A stretch of DNA of 64,000 nt from Bacteroidota bacterium (GTDB lineage: Bacteria > Bacteroidota > Ignavibacteria > Kapaibacteriales > UBA2268). This document shows positions 35,752-45,777 of this stretch, in pieces; position 1 is the stretch's first letter; the number at the start of each line of letters is the position of its first letter. The position numbers and the translations under genes were made by a program. The notes beneath the pieces are model-generated. The model worked only from the letters and a program-made list of their open reading frames with translations, was not told the DNA's origin and made no database searches. The stretch lies in assembly GCA_029974985.1 (NCBI GenBank), contig JARKQC010000014.1, forward strand, positions 1 through 64,000, in the 5' to 3' direction.

Positions 35752-37707
35752 ATGAGTACAGCATTTGAAGATGAGGAAATGCAAGAAATTCTTGAAAGTT
35801 TTTTAATCGAAACTAAAGAACTTTTAGAATTACTTACTAGTTCATTAATTGAATTAGAAAAAGAACCAAATAATTCAGATTTGATAAACAAAATTTTTAG
35901 ATATTTTCATACTATTAAAGGTACATCCTCCTTTATGGGATTTGATGATGTTTCTAAATTAACTCACCATGCTGAGGACTTACTAAATAAAGTTCGACGC
36001 AATGAATTGGCTGTAAGTCTCGATATTTTAGATGTTATGCTCGATACTCGTGATAGATTAGAACTAATGGTTGAAGCTATTAATAATCCCGAAGAAAAAA
36101 TTCAATATAAGGATTTGATAGAAAGAATTTTAGCATTATCAGATAAAAAAGATGATTCTAATCAAGTTGTTGAAAAAGCAGAAGCACCAAAACAAAATTC
36201 TTCTACGCTTGATTTACTATTAGATAATAAAGAATTATTCCAAGGTACTGGCGATTTTAATGATGAAGAGCTTGCATTATTAGAACAAGCTTTTGCAGAA
36301 ATTAACGATTCTTTTGTTGATAATAAAGAAACCCAAAGTACTGAACAAATAAATGAATTTACTATAACACAAGATGCATCTGATGAAATAAGTTCTATTA
36401 TAGAGATAGTAATTGAAAAACCAAGTATCCAAGAAAGTGAAAAAGTTGAACATAAAATATCTGAAACACCAACTGATAATACTAATAAACAAAAAATCAT
36501 TAATAAAGCAACTACACAAACTGAAACTATTAGAATTGATATCAAACGGGTCGAATCGTTAATGGATTTATCGGGCGAGTTAGTTCTCGGCCGAAATAGA
36601 TTATCGCAAATAGTAAAACGTATGATTTCTGCCAATGATATAAAAGCTATTAAAAATGATTTAATCGAAACAGCAAATCAAATTGACCATATCACTTCCG
36701 AAATTCAAACTTCTGCTATGAAAATGAGAATGGTGCCAATAGGTAGATTATTCCAAAAAGCACCTAAAATTGTTCGTGATTTATCAAAAGAATTTAATAA
36801 GAAAATTGAACTTATTATGGAGGGTGAGGATACCGAAGTTGATAGAGGAATAATCGAAGAGTTGAATGATCCGCTTGTTCATATGTTACGAAATTCTTGC
36901 GACCATGGTATTGAAAGCTCGCAAGAAAGGTTAGAAAATGGTAAAAATGAAAAAGGCACAATAAGAATAATTGCATACCACGAAGGTAATCATATAATAA
37001 TAAAAATTATTGATGACGGAAAAGGTATTAGTCCAAATATTATACTTAATAAAGCAATAGAAAAAGGTTTTGTAAGCGAAGAACAAGCTAAAAGTATGTC
37101 TGATTGGGAGATTTTACAATTAATATTTAAACCCGGGTTTAGCACAGCGAAAAACGTAACTTCCGTATCTGGAAGAGGTGTAGGTATGGACGTTGTAAAA
37201 TCTAATATTAATAAATTAGAAGGTATAATTGAAATTGATTCTACTGTTGGCAAAGGTAGTGAGTTTATTATAAAATTACCTTTAACACTCGCAATTATAC
37301 AAGGACTTCTTGTTAAATCATCGGGTTCGGTTTACGCAATTCCATTAAGCTCTGTTTTAGAAGTAGTATCTTACGACTCAGCTTTAGTAAATTATGTCAA
37401 TCATAATAAGGTTATTAGAATACGTAACGAAGTATTACCACTTATACATCTTGATAAAATTACTGGCGATGTATCAAATAATGATAATAATTCAAAATAT
37501 GTTGTAAATATTGCTGTTGGCATTGATAGGGTTGGATTGATTTGCGAAGAACTATTAGGACAGCAGGAAATAGTAATAAAATCATTAGGCAATTATTTGA
37601 CAAATATCGAAGGTATCGCTGGCTCTACAATTATTGGTGATGGTAGAGTAATTATGATTCTTGATATACCCGGCATTATTAATAGATATAAATTTAAAAC
37701 TAATTAA
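35752..37707 (+). CDS. cheA: Chemotaxis histidine kinase CheA
   Basis: A 651-residue kinase. Hpt (P1) domain at residues 1-110 with phospho-acceptor His53 in FHTIKGTSSFMGF; an acidic linker of about 110 residues where a P2 domain is not recognisable; dimerisation domain near 262-320 (IRIDIKRVESLMDLSGELVLGRN in two pieces); catalytic P4 with NDPLVHMLRNSCDHG and GRGVGMDVV; and a CheW-like P5 at the C-terminus. TTAGGG lies before ATG 35752. No cheW gene is in the window, so the receptor coupling protein must be encoded elsewhere. Confidence 0.95.
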   Translation: MSTAFEDEEMQEILESFLIETKELLELLTSSLIELEKEPNNSDLINKIFRYFHTIKGTSSFMGFDDVSKLTHHAEDLLNKVRRNELAVSLDILDVMLDTRDRLELMVEAINNPEEKIQYKDLIERILALSDKKDDSNQVVEKAEAPKQNSSTLDLLLDNKELFQGTGDFNDEELALLEQAFAEINDSFVDNKETQSTEQINEFTITQDASDEISSIIEIVIEKPSIQESEKVEHKISETPTDNTNKQKIINKATTQTETIRIDIKRVESLMDLSGELVLGRNRLSQIVKRMISANDIKAIKNDLIETANQIDHITSEIQTSAMKMRMVPIGRLFQKAPKIVRDLSKEFNKKIELIMEGEDTEVDRGIIEELNDPLVHMLRNSCDHGIESSQERLENGKNEKGTIRIIAYHEGNHIIIKIIDDGKGISPNIILNKAIEKGFVSEEQAKSMSDWEILQLIFKPGFSTAKNVTSVSGRGVGMDVVKSNINKLEGIIEIDSTVGKGSEFIIKLPLTLAIIQGLLVKSSGSVYAIPLSSVLEVVSYDSALVNYVNHNKVIRIRNEVLPLIHLDKITGDVSNNDNNSKYVVNIAVGIDRVGLICEELLGQQEIVIKSLGNYLTNIEGIAGSTIIGDGRVIMILDIPGIINRYKFKTN

Positions 37708-37716
37708 GTTTTTTAA

Positions 37717-38469
37717 ATGGATAAAAATGATAAAAATATTGATGATGAGCTTTCAGATATAAGTTTTTTTGGATTCGAAGATAATAGTTCAGAAAAAAAA
37801 GAGAAATCTAATAATATAAAAGATTATGATAAGGATATTGCTCATTTTAAATTAGATGATAAGGAATTACTTGATGATGAGAAGCCTTTTTTTGATGAAA
37901 CAGATATTCTCGATATTATAGATACTAAAAGAAGTTTTATTCCACCTTCGCTTAATGATAAAAAAGTTGAATCAAGTAATTTAATCAAAAAAAATGATAA
38001 AAAAGCTCAAAATGCTTATGAACCATCAGAATTTAAAACAAAATATTCAAAAAATTATGGAATAAGCCAAAGCGAATGGGCTGAAATTGCAAATGATTTA
38101 GAAAATAATAACTTTTTAAATGATGATTTTCACGATTTTATCGAATTGCCCAAAATTTCGGGTGATGAAAAAAGCATTATTGGAAGCAAATTAATTCCGA
38201 GTGATAAAATTGAATCTTCTAATAAAATGGTTGAAATTGGCAATGCCGCAAATGATTTCGACTCAAATCATTCAACCTCGATAGAAATAAATCGAAATGA
38301 AAAAGGCGATATTGATAGTATTACGGTATATTGCAAGTGCGGTGAAATAACAAATATAAAATTCGATTATGACGAAAATAATATAAATGACGAAATTGAG
38401 TTTTATAAATCTACGAGCAATATCGAGCCTCTTGAATTACCACATATTTCAACACATAAAAAATTATAA
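37717..38469 (+). CDS. Acidic protein of unknown function at the end of the chemotaxis run
   Basis: A 250-residue, Asp/Glu/Lys/Asn-rich and largely disordered-looking protein. The only structured-looking part is the C-terminus, DSITVYCKCGEITNIKFDYDE, with a CxC pair and strand-like pattern. It begins ten bases after cheA on the same strand, so it is in the operon. I recognise no family. Length and charge suggest a tether or interaction protein of the signalling complex. Confidence 0.6.
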   Translation: MDKNDKNIDDELSDISFFGFEDNSSEKKEKSNNIKDYDKDIAHFKLDDKELLDDEKPFFDETDILDIIDTKRSFIPPSLNDKKVESSNLIKKNDKKAQNAYEPSEFKTKYSKNYGISQSEWAEIANDLENNNFLNDDFHDFIELPKISGDEKSIIGSKLIPSDKIESSNKMVEIGNAANDFDSNHSTSIEINRNEKGDIDSITVYCKCGEITNIKFDYDENNINDEIEFYKSTSNIEPLELPHISTHKKL

Positions 38470-38470
38470 T

Positions 38471-38809
38471 TTACATTTCAATTTGTGTATGTAAAGAAAT
38501 TTCTTCAAGTGTGCTACTTACTTTCAGGCATTCATTTAATTCACCCGAATAAATAATTGCTTTACCCTTTTCGTGAACTTCTATCGTTAATTGTTCTGCT
38601 TGATTATAAGGGCAATGAATTGCTTTTATTATTTGATTTATAACTTCGTCAAAAGTATGCCAATCATCATTAAACAACAACACCTTGCAAGCATTAACTA
38701 CCGAATCAATAGTTTCTACATCACTATCTGATTCTTCAAAAGTAGAAGTGTTAAAAACTAAAAATTTATTTATATTTACAATATCGTAATACAATTCTAA
38801 ATTCTGCAC
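38471..38809 (-). CDS. clpS: ClpS family Clp protease adaptor
   Basis: A protein of up to 112 residues whose residues 40-112 match ClpS, which delivers N-degron substrates to ClpAP: VLLFNDDWHTFDEVINQIIKAI, then EQLTIEVHEKGKAIIYSG and a final VSSTLEEISLHTQI. The start codon seems to be GTG 38809, because no ATG exists upstream of the domain; this gives an N-terminal tail of about 40 residues. The gene converges with the chemotaxis operon, two bases from its last stop. Confidence 0.82.
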   Translation of the reverse strand: MQNLELYYDIVNINKFLVFNTSTFEESDSDVETIDSVVNACKVLLFNDDWHTFDEVINQIIKAIHCPYNQAEQLTIEVHEKGKAIIYSGELNECLKVSSTLEEISLHTQIEM

Positions 38810-39110
38810 AATACTAAATGTTGAAAAAATTCAAAATAAATTTTTTTATATATAAAAAATATTTATTTATAAACTAATAATGTGTTGTTTTATTGCTAAT
38901 AATAGTTAAAATCTATTAATAATATGATTTTTTTATATTAATAAATGTATATATATCGTTAATTAGTACAAAAATCTAAATTTTATTAACTTTTTTTTAA
39001 ACATAATTTTTAAACTTAAGTAAAATAAGTTATTTTTGCCTAATTATAAATGAATTGTATTTTTTTAATATTTTTTCTTTAAGTAAATAAAAATAACATC
39101 AGGTATAGGT
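38810..39110. other. Intergenic, 301 bases between clpS and nuoL
   Basis: A divergent promoter region for clpS and the nuoLMN genes. It holds a TATTTTTG element at 39031-39038 and the ribosome-binding sequence AGGTATAGGT just before nuoL. No other structure is seen. Confidence 0.5.
39031..39038 (+). promoter_or_regulatory. TAnnTTTG -7 element candidate before nuoL
   Basis: TATTTTTG fits the FCB -7 consensus and would give a leader of about 65 bases to nuoL. A -33 TTG is not apparent. Confidence 0.4.
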
Positions 39111-41084
39111 ATGCATCATTTGATATATTTAGTTCCTCTATTACCGTTTTTAGGTTTTTTAGTATTAGGTCTTTGGGGTAAAAAAATCCAAAATGAAAAA
39201 TTGATTGGTACTATAGCAAGCTCAACAGTCGGTTTATCTTTCCTAGTAACCTTAATGATATTTTTTGATTTTTTAGCTTCGTCAAATAATTCTGCTCATA
39301 TTGTAAAATTATTTACTTGGATATCTATTGGAAATTTTGTTGTTGATTGGGCTTATCAGGTTGACCAGCTATCAATAGTATTTTCATTATTTATAACAGG
39401 TGTTGGCTTTTTAATCCACGTTTATTCGATTGGATATATGCACGGTGATAGGAGCTTTTATAGATTCTTTTCTTATCTAAATTTATTCATTTTTATGATG
39501 CTAAACTTAGTATTAGGAAGTAATTATTTGATAACATTTTTAGGTTGGGAAGGCGTAGGTCTAGCTTCTTATTTATTGATTGGATTTTGGTATGATAGTA
39601 AATTTAAAGGAGTTAGAATTACTTGGACTGGCGATGCTGGAATGAAAGCATTTATTGTTAATAGAATAGGTGATTTTGGATTTCTTATAGCTATATTTTT
39701 AATATTTTTTACTTTTAAAACTTTGAATTATAACGAAGTATTCGATATCGCTGCTTCGAATTATATTGAATATTTTAATGCGGGTATTATTACTGCAATT
39801 ACGGTTATGATTTTTCTTGGTTGTACAGGTAAATCTGCACAATTACCATTAGCAGTTTGGTTGCCAGATGCGATGGCAGGTCCAACTTCTGTGTCAGCAT
39901 TAATTCATGCCGCCACGATGGTTACTGCTGGTATATTTCTTGTAGCACGTAATTCTGTACTTTTCTCGCTATCTGATTTTACTATGAATCTTGTTGTAAT
40001 TGTTGGCGGACTTACTGCTATTACAGCCGCTTCTGTTGGTTTAGTTCAGAATGATATTAAAAAAGTTCTTGCTTATTCAACTGTTAGCCAGCTTGGTTTT
40101 ATGTTCGTAGCACTTGGCGTTGGCGCTTATTATATTGCTATTTTCCACGTAATTACTCATGCATTTTTCAAAGGTTTATTATTCCTTGGTTCTGGTTCAG
40201 TAATTCACGGTATGCACGGCGAACAAGATATTAAACGTATGGGTGGTCTCAAAAAATATATGCCAACGACAGCAAAAACATTTTTAATCGGTACAATGGC
40301 TATCGCGGGAATTCCATTTTTCAGTGGATTTATGTCAAAAGATGAAATTCTTTGGTATGCTTGGTCTTCACATCATAATGGCGGTTGGGTAATTTGGGCT
40401 GTATTAGCTATTGCCGCAATGTTTACTGCATTTTATATGTTCAGGTTATATTATCTTACTTTTGAAGGCAAAGAAAGATTTGATCCTCACCGTGTTCATC
40501 CACACGAGTCTCCAAAAACTGTAACATTTGCATTAATTACATTAGCAATATTATCAACTATTGGTGGTTTAATGAATATTCCACCTGCACTTACACCGTG
40601 GGTACATTCAGACCCATTTTTAAAGAGTTGGCTAAATCCCATTTTTGAAAACGCAAATATGATACTTGGCTCACAAGCTCACCATGGTGTTGAAATTATG
40701 ATGTATGTTTTAATGTTGTTTGCAACTCTTGTAGCATTTGCTATGTGGGCATTGGCTCGTAAATGGTATTTAGATCCTAATTGGACAGCTCCACGCAAAC
40801 TTGTTAAAAGCAACAAATCACTATATAAATTATTATGGAATAAATATTATCTCGATGAATTTTATTTTGCAACTATTATAGATCCAATTATTAAATTATC
40901 AACGTCTGTTTTATGGAAATTTACAGATGTAAGGATTATTGACGGCATTGTAAACGGTTCGGCAAAAACTATTGGAATACTTGGCAACAGAATTAAATTA
41001 ATGCAAACAGGTATTGTTCAGAATTATGCCGTAATTATGATTGCAGGCATCGTTGGTATTATCGCTTGGATAATGTTTTTATAA
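39111..41084 (+). CDS. nuoL: NADH-quinone oxidoreductase subunit L
   Basis: A 657-residue antiporter-like proton-pumping subunit of respiratory complex I, with about 14-16 membrane helices. Family motifs: FLGWEGVGLASYLLIGFWY, TGKSAQLPLAVWLPDAMAGPTSVSALIHAATMVTAG (residues about 240-275) and ALTPWV. The long C-terminal amphipathic helix and last helix are present (RLYYLTFEG then the final IIAWIMFL). It is followed by nuoM after 41 bases. The other complex I genes, including nuoK, are not in this window, so the operon is split. Confidence 0.95.
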   Translation: MHHLIYLVPLLPFLGFLVLGLWGKKIQNEKLIGTIASSTVGLSFLVTLMIFFDFLASSNNSAHIVKLFTWISIGNFVVDWAYQVDQLSIVFSLFITGVGFLIHVYSIGYMHGDRSFYRFFSYLNLFIFMMLNLVLGSNYLITFLGWEGVGLASYLLIGFWYDSKFKGVRITWTGDAGMKAFIVNRIGDFGFLIAIFLIFFTFKTLNYNEVFDIAASNYIEYFNAGIITAITVMIFLGCTGKSAQLPLAVWLPDAMAGPTSVSALIHAATMVTAGIFLVARNSVLFSLSDFTMNLVVIVGGLTAITAASVGLVQNDIKKVLAYSTVSQLGFMFVALGVGAYYIAIFHVITHAFFKGLLFLGSGSVIHGMHGEQDIKRMGGLKKYMPTTAKTFLIGTMAIAGIPFFSGFMSKDEILWYAWSSHHNGGWVIWAVLAIAAMFTAFYMFRLYYLTFEGKERFDPHRVHPHESPKTVTFALITLAILSTIGGLMNIPPALTPWVHSDPFLKSWLNPIFENANMILGSQAHHGVEIMMYVLMLFATLVAFAMWALARKWYLDPNWTAPRKLVKSNKSLYKLLWNKYYLDEFYFATIIDPIIKLSTSVLWKFTDVRIIDGIVNGSAKTIGILGNRIKLMQTGIVQNYAVIMIAGIVGIIAWIMFL

Positions 41085-41125
41085 ACGTTAAATTTTATGT
41101 ATAATTAGGACAAAAGCTAATAGAT

Positions 41126-42688
41126 ATGATAGCACTTTTAATTACTCTTTTTCTACCGCTTGTTGGAGCGATAATTTTATTGTTTTTTAATAAAGACAAT
41201 ACAAAATTAATTAAGAATACAGCTCTTGGAATATCAATTATAACATTTTTAATTTCATTAATCCTATTTTTTGGATTTGATAAAGATAATCCCGGTTTCC
41301 AATTTGTGTTCGACACAGTTTGGATAAATGCTTATGATGCTGGTTTTAGAATCGGTGTTGATGGTATGTCGCTACTTCTTCTTATGCTGACTACTCTCAT
41401 CTCCCCAATAGCCATTCTTTCATCTTTTGATTCAATTACAAAAAGAGAAAAAGAATACTATGTTATGATATTAATTCTGCAAACAGCAATGACGGGAGTA
41501 TTTGTTGCATTAGATATTTTCTTATTTTATATATTCTGGGAAATGATTCTAATCCCAATGTACTTTTTAATTGGTATTTGGGGTGGAAAAGATAGATTTT
41601 ATGCAACAGTTAAGTTTTTCCTATTTACTGCAATTGGTTCATTATTTATGCTCGTTGCAATTGTTTTTCTTGGTTATTACGTAGGTAGCGAAATTCTTAA
41701 CTTGCCAAGCAATTTCACAACTAATTATATGTTAATTAACGAAGTATCTACTCAGATACCCGTAAATTATCAAGAATGGATGTTCCTTGCTTTTGCATTA
41801 TCATTTTTAATCAAAGTGCCATTATTCCCATTACATACTTGGTTGCCCGACGCACATACCGAAGCTCCTACTGCTGGTTCGGTAATATTAGCGAGCGTGC
41901 TTCTTAAAATGGGTACTTATGGATTAGTAAGATTTAATCTCGAATTATTCCCAATGGCTTCGATTAATTATTCTGCATTGATTTCGACACTTGCAGTAAT
42001 TGGTATTTTATATGGTGCTATGGTTGCAATGATTCAAACTGATATGAAGCGTCTTGTAGCTTATACTTCTGTTTCTCACCTTGGATTTGTCGTTCTTGGT
42101 ATATTTGCTATGAATGCAAGTGGTCTTCAAGGAGCGATAATTCAAATGGTTAATCACGGTCTTTCTACAGGAATGCTTTTCCTTTTAGTTGGCGTGATTT
42201 ATAATAGAAGACATACGAGATTAATTGCTGATTATGGTGGTATTGCACGAGTTATGCCAAATTATGCTGTAATGTTTGCTATCGCAATGTTTGCTTCGAT
42301 TGGTTTACCCGGCTTGAACGGATTTATTGGTGAATTTCTTACTTTAATTGGTGCTTTCGAATCAAAAATTCTCGGCTCGATTTGGTACACTGTATTTGGT
42401 ACAATAGGTGTTATTCTTGCCGCTGTATATCTATTATGGATGTATCAAAGAATTATGTTCGGCACTATTGATAATCCCGCGAATGCTCATTTAAAAGATT
42501 TAGATGCAAAAGAATGGGCTACGCTTGTACCTCTTGTAATATTTATTGTATGGATTGGTTTATATCCATCTACATTTTTAAATATTTCTGATTCTTATAC
42601 TAAAAAATTAGTTAATAAAATTGAATTGATAAAATTTAATAAACCTGCTTTTGAAATGCCAGTATTAGAACCGGCTGACAAAAAGTAA
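41126..42688 (+). CDS. nuoM: NADH-quinone oxidoreductase subunit M
   Basis: A 520-residue antiporter-like subunit of complex I. Motifs: FYIFWEMILIPMYFLIGIWGG near residues 133-153, KVPLFPLHTWLPDAHTEAPTAGSVILA near 231-257, and YTSVSHLGFVVLGIFA. The conserved pumping Glu and Lys residues are in these segments. It lies between nuoL and nuoN with short spacers, in the usual L-M-N order. Confidence 0.95.
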   Translation: MIALLITLFLPLVGAIILLFFNKDNTKLIKNTALGISIITFLISLILFFGFDKDNPGFQFVFDTVWINAYDAGFRIGVDGMSLLLLMLTTLISPIAILSSFDSITKREKEYYVMILILQTAMTGVFVALDIFLFYIFWEMILIPMYFLIGIWGGKDRFYATVKFFLFTAIGSLFMLVAIVFLGYYVGSEILNLPSNFTTNYMLINEVSTQIPVNYQEWMFLAFALSFLIKVPLFPLHTWLPDAHTEAPTAGSVILASVLLKMGTYGLVRFNLELFPMASINYSALISTLAVIGILYGAMVAMIQTDMKRLVAYTSVSHLGFVVLGIFAMNASGLQGAIIQMVNHGLSTGMLFLLVGVIYNRRHTRLIADYGGIARVMPNYAVMFAIAMFASIGLPGLNGFIGEFLTLIGAFESKILGSIWYTVFGTIGVILAAVYLLWMYQRIMFGTIDNPANAHLKDLDAKEWATLVPLVIFIVWIGLYPSTFLNISDSYTKKLVNKIELIKFNKPAFEMPVLEPADKK

Positions 42689-42732
42689 TTGATTGTATTA
42701 TTAAGTAAATTATAATTAGGTGCTATAAAATT

Positions 42733-44217
42733 ATGACTATGGAAATTATTTACGGTATGCCATTAATTTTGATTATTGCTTTGTCCGTCATCGTATTATT
42801 AGTTGATGCTTTCACTGGTAAAAACAAAGCTATAGCATATTATTTTACAATTCTGTCTTTGATAGTTGTTGGAATTTCTGCGGCTTTTACTATTAATGTA
42901 AGCCCAGAACAACTTAAAATTGACACTCCTATTACTGGCGATTCTATTGTATTTGGTGGATATGCCGCATTTTTTGATATTATTTTTTGTGTTGCTGGAC
43001 TACTAACCTTATTCGCATCAAAAAATTATATGCTTAAAGAATATGAAGAATATAAAGAATATTATTCCTTAATAATGTTTGCTGTCGCTGGAATGATGTT
43101 TATTGCTCATGCTAAAAATCTACTTATGATTTTTATCGGTATTGAATTAATGTCAATCGTATTCTATGTATTAGCGGGATTTATCCGTACAAGAGCTGTT
43201 GCTGTCGAAGCGGCACTTAAATATTTTCTATTAGGCTCCTTTGCGACGGGTTTTTTATTATATGGTATAGCAATGATTTATGGAGCTACTTCTACACTTG
43301 TTTTACCTCAAATTTTAGATAGCATAATTCAAGGAAATGCCGATATAACTTATATTAGAATTGGTTTTGGATTAATTTTAGTTGGATTAGCTTTTAAAAC
43401 CGCCGCTTTCCCATTTCATCAATGGGCGCCAGACGTTTATCACGGTGCGCCATCAACATCAACGGGATTTATGAGTACTGCTGGCAAAGCTGCCGCTTTA
43501 ATTGCATTTATTATCGTTGCAAAAGCTGTTATTCCAACTACTATTGCAATCGAAAGTATTTCTACGGGTTCATTAGAAATTACAAAATTCTCTGAAACTG
43601 CACGCTTAATAATTGCAGTAATCGCTGGTTTTACTATGATTATTGGTAATATTTCTGCTGTTGTTCAGAAAAATGTTAAAAGAATGTTGGCGTATTCATC
43701 TGTTGCCCATGCTGGTTACTTACTAATGGGTATTGTTGCAAATAATCAAGATGGTTGGGCGGGCATTATGTTTTATGCTACTGCTTATACATTTATGCAA
43801 TTAGGTGCATTTATAATTGTCGGAATTATCGAAGACAATAATTCGAGAATGGATTTTGATGATTATGCTGGATTATATAAGAGCCATCCTTGGTATGCCG
43901 CTTTAATGGCAATATTTATGTTCTCACTTGCGGGATTACCACCTTTTGCTGGATTCCCCGGTAAATATATGTTATTTATTTCAGTAATTGAAAGTGGGTA
44001 TTTATGGCTTACTATTGTTGCTGTGATTTCTACAATAATTTCAATATATTTCTATATCGGATTAGTATTAACTATGTATTTCAAAACAAGCGAGCATAGT
44101 TTAGAAATCCGTGATATTTCAAGCACTAAAATTTCATTAATAATTTCGGCTATTTTTATTTTTATTTTGGGAATTTTGCCAAACTCGCTTATAGATTTAG
44201 CAAAAAGCCTATTCTAA
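42733..44217 (+). CDS. nuoN: NADH-quinone oxidoreductase subunit N
   Basis: A 494-residue antiporter-like subunit of complex I, with FIGIELMSIVFYVLAGF, KTAAFPFHQWAPDVYHGAPSTSTGFMSTAGKAAAL in the mid region and MLAYSSVAHAGYLLMGI. Two ATG codons (42733 and 42739) could serve as start; both keep the first helix. Last gene of the unit, followed by the terminator at 44244-44286. Confidence 0.95.
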   Translation: MTMEIIYGMPLILIIALSVIVLLVDAFTGKNKAIAYYFTILSLIVVGISAAFTINVSPEQLKIDTPITGDSIVFGGYAAFFDIIFCVAGLLTLFASKNYMLKEYEEYKEYYSLIMFAVAGMMFIAHAKNLLMIFIGIELMSIVFYVLAGFIRTRAVAVEAALKYFLLGSFATGFLLYGIAMIYGATSTLVLPQILDSIIQGNADITYIRIGFGLILVGLAFKTAAFPFHQWAPDVYHGAPSTSTGFMSTAGKAAALIAFIIVAKAVIPTTIAIESISTGSLEITKFSETARLIIAVIAGFTMIIGNISAVVQKNVKRMLAYSSVAHAGYLLMGIVANNQDGWAGIMFYATAYTFMQLGAFIIVGIIEDNNSRMDFDDYAGLYKSHPWYAALMAIFMFSLAGLPPFAGFPGKYMLFISVIESGYLWLTIVAVISTIISIYFYIGLVLTMYFKTSEHSLEIRDISSTKISLIISAIFIFILGILPNSLIDLAKSLF

Positions 44218-44243
44218 TTTTACTACATTTTAATAATACAATC

Positions 44244-44286
44244 AAATCCGAATAATAAATTTTCCATATTATTCGGATTTTTTTTA
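44244..44286 (+). terminator. Terminator after nuoN
   Basis: AAATCCGAATAAT (44244-44256) pairs perfectly with ATTATTCGGATTT (44268-44280) around an 11-base loop, followed by a T run on the plus strand. Confidence 0.9.
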
Positions 44287-44300
44287 TTAAAAAATGTATA

Positions 44301-44326
44301 GTTGTTAGATAAACATCTTGCTTGTC
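44301..44326 (+). repeat. Possible dispersed intergenic repeat, copy B
   Basis: GTTGTTAGATAAACATC and CTTGCTTGTC follow directly after the nuoN terminator and parallel the sequence at 7078-7117 after the terC terminator. Confidence 0.3.
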
Positions 44327-44448
44327 GAATTTTTAAAATATATCCGACATTTTCAAAAGTATTTAGTATATTGCTTATAGAGTTTTTTTCAACTATAAGA
44401 AAGACAATCTATTTAATTTAAAAAAAAATAAAATAATTTTTTGGCGAG

Positions 44449-45714
44449 TTAATAAACTTTTTTACCATTTATATATGTGGAATCAACATATTGATTTGAT
44501 AATTGATAAATAATTTTCGACGCAATATCATTGCTACTTAAATTATCATTTAGATTTAAGCGCGATTTATTAATACAAATAAAATCAGCAGACTTTCCAG
44601 TTCCAAAATCTCCAATTTCATTATCTAATTTTAATATTTTTGAATTGCCTTTTGTTGCAATCCATATTGCTTCTTCGGCACTTAAATAATTATTTGAAAT
44701 ATTTTCAGTAATATTAAATGTTTTGCTTGTTTCGATAGCTTCTTTCATTTCATTAATCATAGAAAGCGAAACTCCTCCGCCTACATCAGTTCCCAAGCCA
44801 ATAGGTACAATATTTTTCATATTTATTAATGGTAAAATTCCACTTTGTAAATATCTATTCGAACTCGGACAATGTACTATATTAGCACCCTTTGATTGAA
44901 TAATCTTAACTTCATCATCATTAAGATATATTCCGTGTGCTAATAAAGTGTTATCGTGTAAAATTCCTGCTTGATTATATACCTCGGTATAATTACTAAT
45001 ATTTTTGTATAATTTATTTACTTCTTTTAATTCATCTTTATTTTCAGCAAGATGTGTTTGAATTTTTATATTATTTTCTTTTGATATTTTTGCCGCCCAC
45101 TTCATTAATTTCATAGAGCAGACAAGGGCATATCTTGGTGTAAGTATATATTTTAATTTTCCGCTTTCAGAATGCCATTTTTTTATTAGTTTATTTGATA
45201 TTTCAATATTATAATCAGTTGTTTTATTTAAATTTTTTGCCAAATTAAAATCCATTAAAGCATTTCCAATATATGCTTTAATATTCATATCTTTTGCGGC
45301 TTCAAAACTCGAATTCGTTGATTCATAACCTAAGTTAGAATAAGCAACTATCGTTGCAGTGCCGAATTTTATACTTTCCTCAAATACTTTTAATGACAAA
45401 TTATAAGCATATTCTATATCATCAAATTTTTTCTCCAAAGGAAAAATTTGCTGCTCGAGCCAGTCAAGTAAAGTGCCTTTTCCAATGCCAATAGCAGGAT
45501 ATTGAGGTATATGAGTATGCAAATCAATCAATGCTGGCAAAATTATATGATTTGTTAAATCTAATAATTTATCATTTTCAAAATTCTGAATTTCATTAAA
45601 TTTATTACCAAAATAATTAATTATTCCATTATTATCAAAAGATAGATAATAATTTTCAAAATAATCAATACTTCTCGAATTATTTGGTTTTAAAAAATTA
45701 GAATAGATTATCAT
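44449..45714 (-). CDS. guaD: Guanine deaminase (amidohydrolase family)
   Basis: A 421-residue metal-dependent hydrolase. Zinc ligands appear in HTHIPQYPAIGIG near residues 65-77, HLAENKDEL, the HGIYL histidine and the Asp of GLGTDVGGGVSLSM. The HxPQYP and TDVGGG segments are those of guanine deaminase, which converts guanine to xanthine, rather than of chlorohydrolases or SAH deaminase, but substrate is predicted only. Length matches the family. No other purine catabolism genes are adjacent. Confidence 0.82.
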   Translation of the reverse strand: MIIYSNFLKPNNSRSIDYFENYYLSFDNNGIINYFGNKFNEIQNFENDKLLDLTNHIILPALIDLHTHIPQYPAIGIGKGTLLDWLEQQIFPLEKKFDDIEYAYNLSLKVFEESIKFGTATIVAYSNLGYESTNSSFEAAKDMNIKAYIGNALMDFNLAKNLNKTTDYNIEISNKLIKKWHSESGKLKYILTPRYALVCSMKLMKWAAKISKENNIKIQTHLAENKDELKEVNKLYKNISNYTEVYNQAGILHDNTLLAHGIYLNDDEVKIIQSKGANIVHCPSSNRYLQSGILPLINMKNIVPIGLGTDVGGGVSLSMINEMKEAIETSKTFNITENISNNYLSAEEAIWIATKGNSKILKLDNEIGDFGTGKSADFICINKSRLNLNDNLSSNDIASKIIYQLSNQYVDSTYINGKKVY

Positions 45715-45777
45715 TGATAATCCTTTTAAAATAATAAGTTTTTACTAAATTAAATGTTACAAATGAAATATTGTATA

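Noticed and set aside
36162..36635. 157-codon minus-strand frame inside cheA
   Set aside because: It is antisense to the well-defined CheA linker and dimerisation region and reads as a Ser/Cys/Ile-rich shadow with no family pattern.
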